Source: Deltaproteobacteria bacterium
GTDB taxonomy: Bacteria > Desulfobacterota > Desulfobacteria > Desulfobacterales > SURF-15
Reading direction: 5' to 3'
DNA: 64,000 bases
NCBI GenBank assembly: GCA_019309565.1
Contig: JAFDFZ010000004.1
Coordinates: 1 to 64,000 of the forward strand
Shown: positions 59,461 to 64,000 of the stretch, one piece after another
Numbering within the stretch: position 1 is the first letter of the stretch
Layout: each line of letters opens with the position of its first letter
The notes under the pieces: generated by a model
What the model was told of the DNA's origin: nothing
Seen by the model: only the letters and a program-made list of their open reading frames with translations
The model's database searches: none
Program-made: the position numbers and the translations under genes

Positions 59461-60363
59461 ATGGAAAACTGCTTGGAGTGCATCCGGAGGTACCTGGAAA
59501 AACGCGCCAGGCTTGGCTCTTACTGCTCTGAGTTTCAGTGCGCTGCAGACTGCACCCGGCCGGGATGCAAAGATAAAGATCTTCACATTCCGGTATCGAT
59601 AATGGACCTTATCGGTGCGGCTGCCCATTTGGATGAACCAATATTTTCCATATATAGGCGATACTATTCATTGAGCCTGCTGTCCCAGGATCACACGGAT
59701 TGGATCTGGATGGTTTCTTTGATGTTGAACAAACCCTGCCCTTTTCTTAAAAACGATCTTTGTTGCATCTACCCGGTGCGCCCGCTCCCATGCATGCTCT
59801 TTCCCGAAAGCCTTGCACTGGAAAATGAAGTGGCCGAAAAAGGAAAAAAGCCTCAGTACCGTCATTATCGTTGCCTGCAAGGTCCGATTCGACTCACACC
59901 GAAACGCACAGAGGCTTTAAAAAGCTTGAGACGGATGTGGTATCGGGAATGGAGGACATCAATTTTCTATCTTTTTGGCTTTACCCCTTTTCTGATCGAT
60001 TTGGGAAACCTAAGAACAGAACTTCTGCAAGCGGCAAGGCAGCCCATAGGGGCTGACGGCACCGGTAATACTGAAGAGCCTTTGCACAGGATACCATTTA
60101 AGGCCATTGACCGGTTTTTCAAGACCCGGATCACAGCATGCGAGCCACTGGCGGGTGCGGACGAAAAAATCAAGAAGATGCGGGAGCCGAAAAACCAAAG
60201 ACAACTATATGGGCTTCTAACAGATGATCTGCTAAGCCAGGTGCTTGCAGGAGGAAATGGAAGTGAAAAGTTTGTATTTCGGTTTATAGACGGCAGGCTC
60301 AAACCTGTAGCCGCGCGCTCAGGTTTTTCGAAAATCTCAGATCAATTCAACCCTTACCTTTAA
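59461..60363 (+). CDS. YkgJ-type cysteine cluster protein
   Basis: N-terminal Cys-rich CLECIRRY...YCSEFQCAADCTRPGC; CPFLKNDLCCIYPVRPLPCMLFP. Confidence 0.8.
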   Translation: MENCLECIRRYLEKRARLGSYCSEFQCAADCTRPGCKDKDLHIPVSIMDLIGAAAHLDEPIFSIYRRYYSLSLLSQDHTDWIWMVSLMLNKPCPFLKNDLCCIYPVRPLPCMLFPESLALENEVAEKGKKPQYRHYRCLQGPIRLTPKRTEALKSLRRMWYREWRTSIFYLFGFTPFLIDLGNLRTELLQAARQPIGADGTGNTEEPLHRIPFKAIDRFFKTRITACEPLAGADEKIKKMREPKNQRQLYGLLTDDLLSQVLAGGNGSEKFVFRFIDGRLKPVAARSGFSKISDQFNPYL

Positions 60364-60380
60364 GGCTGGAGTCAGATAAG

Positions 60381-63300
60381 ATGTCCGATAAGGAAAAAGG
60401 TTTTCATAATCGAGCAAATCAATATTTCGTGGGCATTGACGCTGGATCTATAAGTATAAACTGTATAGTCCTCAATGAGGAAAAGCAGATCGTCTGCGAA
60501 TATCCGTACAGACGACATCTGGGCAAAATCGAAGAACACATAGAGTCAATCATTGAAAGCCTTTATCGTGATTACGGAAAAGAAAATATCCGCTCCATCT
60601 CCTTTACGGGAAGCCATGGGAAGAAAATAAGTGAAACGTTGGGAACCTGTTATGAGTTTGAAACAATCAGTCAAGTCGCTGGAGCGGTTTTTATCAAACC
60701 TGATGTGAAAACCGTTATCAGCATGGGAGGACAGGACACCTTTCTGTTCCAAATCGATCATTTCCCCGGCGGCTGGGAGCTCGAATATTTCAACACTAAC
60801 GGCCCGTGTGCGGCGGGCACGGGATCTTTCATCGATCAGCAGGCACAGCGATTGGCAACCTCTATTTATGGGCGTGAAGCGGATGTTTCCCAGGAACGCA
60901 CAGATGAAATTTTAACCGACTTTATTTCACTGGGCCTGCAAAGCAAAAAACCCGCCAGTGTGGCATGCAGGTGCACGGTTTTCACCAAATCGGATATGAT
61001 ACACCTTCAAAACAAAGGAGAGCGTCTTGAGGATATTATTTACGGTTTGCATGTGGGAAACGCAAGAAACTATATGAGCACGATCGTATCAAACCGTGCT
61101 CTCAAGGAACCGATTATTTTCATCGGTGGTCTGTCCATGAACAGACTTCAGGTAATGGCCTTTAAAGAATATTTTCCGCGACTGATTGTACCGCGTTATA
61201 GCACCTCTGTTGGAGCGATTGGCGTCGCCCTGCAGGCCCTGGCCGAAAAGCGGAAGAATACAATTGATGTAAATCGACTGAACAGAAAAGTGAGAGAACA
61301 AATCACCTCTGTTCCCCTTGCCCCAAAACTGGAACTCAAAGAGACGATCTTTCCGGAAAGGAACGATCTTCAAATCAGATCGATTCCTGAAGGCTGCCGG
61401 GTGTATTTAGGTCTGGACATCGGATCTACAACAACAAAGTATGCGGTTATTAATGAAAAGCGTGAAATAATCCATAAACAATATGTTCCAACCCAGGGCA
61501 AACCCATAGAGGTCACCCAGAAACTGCTTGCTTCTCTTAAGGCGGAATTAGGAGGCCGTATCGAAATCGCCGGCGTGTCCACCACAGGATCCGGAAGAAA
61601 TGTGGTTGGAGACTTTCTCTCAGCCGACCTTATTATCGATGAAATAACCGCCCATGCAAGGGGGGCGGTGGAAATCGACCCGACAGTAGACACGATTTTC
61701 GAAATCGGGGGCCAGGATTCCAAATACATCTCCATTGCCAACACCTATCCACTTGACTTCGACATGAACAAAGTCTGCGCTGCAGGTACGGGAAGCTTTC
61801 TGCATGAATTGGCCAATAAATACGGGATCAACATCGTGGAGGAATTTCAACAAATCGCGCTCTCCTCTGATCGTCCCGTAAAGCTTGCCGAAAGGTGTAC
61901 GGTTTTTATGGAATCCGATCTCGTGACCTATCATCAGAAAGGAATTGCAACAAACGACCTTATCGCCGGGCTTTGTTATGCCATTGTATATAATTATCTG
62001 AACCGGGTGGTGGGAAAACGAAAGATAGGTCAGCGGATAATGTTTCTGGGGGGGCCTTCGCTGAACAAGGGTGTTGTGGCGGCGTTTGAAAATGTATTGG
62101 GACGGGGGCTTATCGTCCCGCTTAACAGGGAGGTGCTGGGCGCATATGGTGCCGCCGTCAGTGTGTTGGAGAAAATGCGGATCGACAATAAATCGTACAG
62201 CAGCTTTAGAGGTCTCGACAGTGTCATTGGCGACAGAATGAAATATGAGGAGAGAATCTGCAAAGCTGACAAACAATGTCATAATCAGTGCAAATTGAAG
62301 ATATACAGCTTCGATGGCCGCAGAAGCATATGGGGAGGCGAGTGTGGTCGCTATGACACCATAAGAGCCTTCGGTGAAAAACAGCAAAACTACTTTGAGC
62401 TCAGACAGAAAATATGGGAAACCCATTTGATTGGAGTCTATGAAGAGCTAAGAGACAAGCCACTTATGCATTCGGACGGTCGTCCCACGGTGGGAATGCA
62501 ACGAAGTCTTTATGGTCTTCATGCAACTGTTCTGTGGGCGCATTTCTTTGATCGACTGGGATTTCGACTCGTACTCACCCCTGCCACCAATCAGCAAATT
62601 GCCAAGACCGGTATTGAAACCATGGTGGCGGAAACCTGTTTTCCGGTAAAGGTATCTCACGGACATGTCAGCTTCCTGGTCGGTAAAACGAGCTATATCT
62701 TCCTTCCCACCATTATCGACATGGCAACCCCGCAGCCCTCTGAAAGAGGGTTTTTCTGTCCGCTGGTGCAGAGCAATTCCTATATGGTTCGAGCCGCTCT
62801 AGGACTGGATTCATCACAGATATTAGCCCCGGTTATACATCTTAAGCATGATGTCGATATCCTGGCCAATCAACTATCAAACCAAATTCAATCGAAACTC
62901 GGTGTAAGCAAGCGGGCGATCAAAAGGGCGTTCAGTTATGCACTGGAGAAACAAAACCGTTTCGTCGAAGATCTTCACAGGAAAGGGCGTGAAATCCTCA
63001 AACGCCAAAACCCCAACAAACCCATCGTGGTGGTTACCGGCCGGCCATACAACCTGTATGACGAGAGGTTGAATCTAAGGCTGGGGCAGAATCTGGCCAA
63101 GATCGGAGTTGCTGCGCTTCCAATGGATTTTATTGATGTCACATCAGTTGATCTTAAAGATTTTCCCAACATGTATTGGGGGCTTGGTGCGCAGATTCTC
63201 AGAACGGCTAAGTTAATACAGGAAGTACCAAATCATTTCGGTATCCATTTAACCAATTTTGGATGCGGCGCGGATTCCTTCATCGAGCATTTCTATAAAT

Positions 63301-63464
63301 TCATTATGGGATCTAAGCCATACCTCATCCTGGAACTGGACGAACACAGTGCGGTGGCGGGTGTGATGACCCGCCTGGAGGCATTTCGAAATGTTATCGA
63401 AAACTCCATGCAAAAATTGGCTCCGATGCTCAAAGAAGGTGTTCAAATTGCCATGGAATCTTAA
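60381..63464 (+). CDS. acyl-CoA dehydratase activase (BadF/BadG/BcrA/BcrD ATPase, two ASKHA domains and DUF2229-like)
   Basis: FVGIDAGSISINCIVL and VYLGLDIGSTTTKYAVI; GGQDT/GGQDSK; CAAGTGSF twice. Confidence 0.93.
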   Translation: MSDKEKGFHNRANQYFVGIDAGSISINCIVLNEEKQIVCEYPYRRHLGKIEEHIESIIESLYRDYGKENIRSISFTGSHGKKISETLGTCYEFETISQVAGAVFIKPDVKTVISMGGQDTFLFQIDHFPGGWELEYFNTNGPCAAGTGSFIDQQAQRLATSIYGREADVSQERTDEILTDFISLGLQSKKPASVACRCTVFTKSDMIHLQNKGERLEDIIYGLHVGNARNYMSTIVSNRALKEPIIFIGGLSMNRLQVMAFKEYFPRLIVPRYSTSVGAIGVALQALAEKRKNTIDVNRLNRKVREQITSVPLAPKLELKETIFPERNDLQIRSIPEGCRVYLGLDIGSTTTKYAVINEKREIIHKQYVPTQGKPIEVTQKLLASLKAELGGRIEIAGVSTTGSGRNVVGDFLSADLIIDEITAHARGAVEIDPTVDTIFEIGGQDSKYISIANTYPLDFDMNKVCAAGTGSFLHELANKYGINIVEEFQQIALSSDRPVKLAERCTVFMESDLVTYHQKGIATNDLIAGLCYAIVYNYLNRVVGKRKIGQRIMFLGGPSLNKGVVAAFENVLGRGLIVPLNREVLGAYGAAVSVLEKMRIDNKSYSSFRGLDSVIGDRMKYEERICKADKQCHNQCKLKIYSFDGRRSIWGGECGRYDTIRAFGEKQQNYFELRQKIWETHLIGVYEELRDKPLMHSDGRPTVGMQRSLYGLHATVLWAHFFDRLGFRLVLTPATNQQIAKTGIETMVAETCFPVKVSHGHVSFLVGKTSYIFLPTIIDMATPQPSERGFFCPLVQSNSYMVRAALGLDSSQILAPVIHLKHDVDILANQLSNQIQSKLGVSKRAIKRAFSYALEKQNRFVEDLHRKGREILKRQNPNKPIVVVTGRPYNLYDERLNLRLGQNLAKIGVAALPMDFIDVTSVDLKDFPNMYWGLGAQILRTAKLIQEVPNHFGIHLTNFGCGADSFIEHFYKFIMGSKPYLILELDEHSAVAGVMTRLEAFRNVIENSMQKLAPMLKEGVQIAMES

Positions 63465-63476
63465 CAGGGAGTTGAC

Positions 63477-64000
63477 ATGACAGAGAAGAATGCCAAAAAG
63501 GTCATTAATTTTCAATCGCTCACCGAAAAGGTGGGTCGATTTGATATAAGCGGAAGCCAGGCAATGTTTCTTATTCCTGAAATGAACCGCATCGGAGGCC
63601 ATCTGCTGGCAGCCACTTTTAGAGGTTTCGGCATCCGCAGCCGGGTGATTGGGACCTATAAAGGACTTGACCTTGGAAAAGAGCATACCTCTGGAAAAGA
63701 GTGTTATCCATGCCAAATTACCACCGGCGATATTTTATATTTCCTGAAGAAAGAAAAAGAAAGGCTGGGGAAAGATTTCCTTCCGCAAAATTACATCTAT
63801 TTCATGCCGGAAGCCGGAGGACCATGCCGGTTTGGGATGTACAACAAATACCAGCGAATCGTTCTGGATTCTTTTCCAGAGTTTAGACATGTTAAAATCG
63901 GCTCACTTACCACTTCGGATGGATATTCACTGGACGGCCTCATCAATCCGGAGCGGGTCAGCGGCCTCAGAAAAGCAGGCTACCTGTCAATCGTGGTCAC
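63477..64000 (+). CDS. acyl-CoA dehydratase/activase-associated protein (DUF2229/HgdB-like), truncated by window end
   Basis: MTEKNAKKVINFQSLTEKVGRFDISGSQAMFLIPEMNRIGGHLLAATFRGFG...GKECYPCQITTGDILYFLK; open to the end of the window. Confidence 0.75.
   Translation, partial: MTEKNAKKVINFQSLTEKVGRFDISGSQAMFLIPEMNRIGGHLLAATFRGFGIRSRVIGTYKGLDLGKEHTSGKECYPCQITTGDILYFLKKEKERLGKDFLPQNYIYFMPEAGGPCRFGMYNKYQRIVLDSFPEFRHVKIGSLTTSDGYSLDGLINPERVSGLRKAGYLSIVV

Noticed and set aside
61620-62426. 268-aa minus-strand ORF opposite the CoA-dehydratase activase
   Set aside because: Antisense to conserved ASKHA motifs; no RBS or motif support.

Overview
64 kb bacterial window. The gene content (tetraheme cytochrome c3, aldehyde:ferredoxin oxidoreductase with a MoaD-like partner, BadF/BcrA-type CoA-dehydratase activase) suggests an anaerobic, possibly sulfate-reducing Desulfobacterota-like organism; this lineage call is inference. 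Positions 1-6.4 kb look like an eroded mobile/defence island ending at tRNA-Arg(ACG). It holds an AbiE toxin-antitoxin pair whose toxin has an in-frame TAA, a group II intron, a VapBC-like pair, and relics of a clostripain, a phosphoribosyltransferase and a tRNA-targeting integrase. The rest is mostly core or catabolic sequence: tadA/purA; a minus-strand amidohydrolase/creatininase/AtuA/DUF4387/DctP/DapA-like cluster (10-16.6 kb); a zinc-ribbon/pseudokinase/TM/trypsin/TPR protein (16.8-19.9 kb); an ATPase-less peptide ABC transporter operon beside a truncated ATPase relic (20-26 kb); SDR and IlvD; AOR and MoaD; cytochrome c3 and ferritin; FeoAB plus a CDF exporter; a 34-aa-repeat solenoid protein; a five-gene overlapping operon (methyltransferase-znuACB-YidD-like lipoprotein); and others. 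Best candidates for under-described biology: (i) the pseudokinase-protease-TPR protein, (ii) the 34-aa solenoid repeat protein, (iii) a ~97-bp MITE-like intergenic repeat family with CCCCGTAGTTG/CAACTACGGGG ends (3 full copies and 2 variant or partial copies), (iv) the lipoprotein YidD-like protein in the zinc-ABC operon. All homology calls are from reading motifs by eye; no searches were run.
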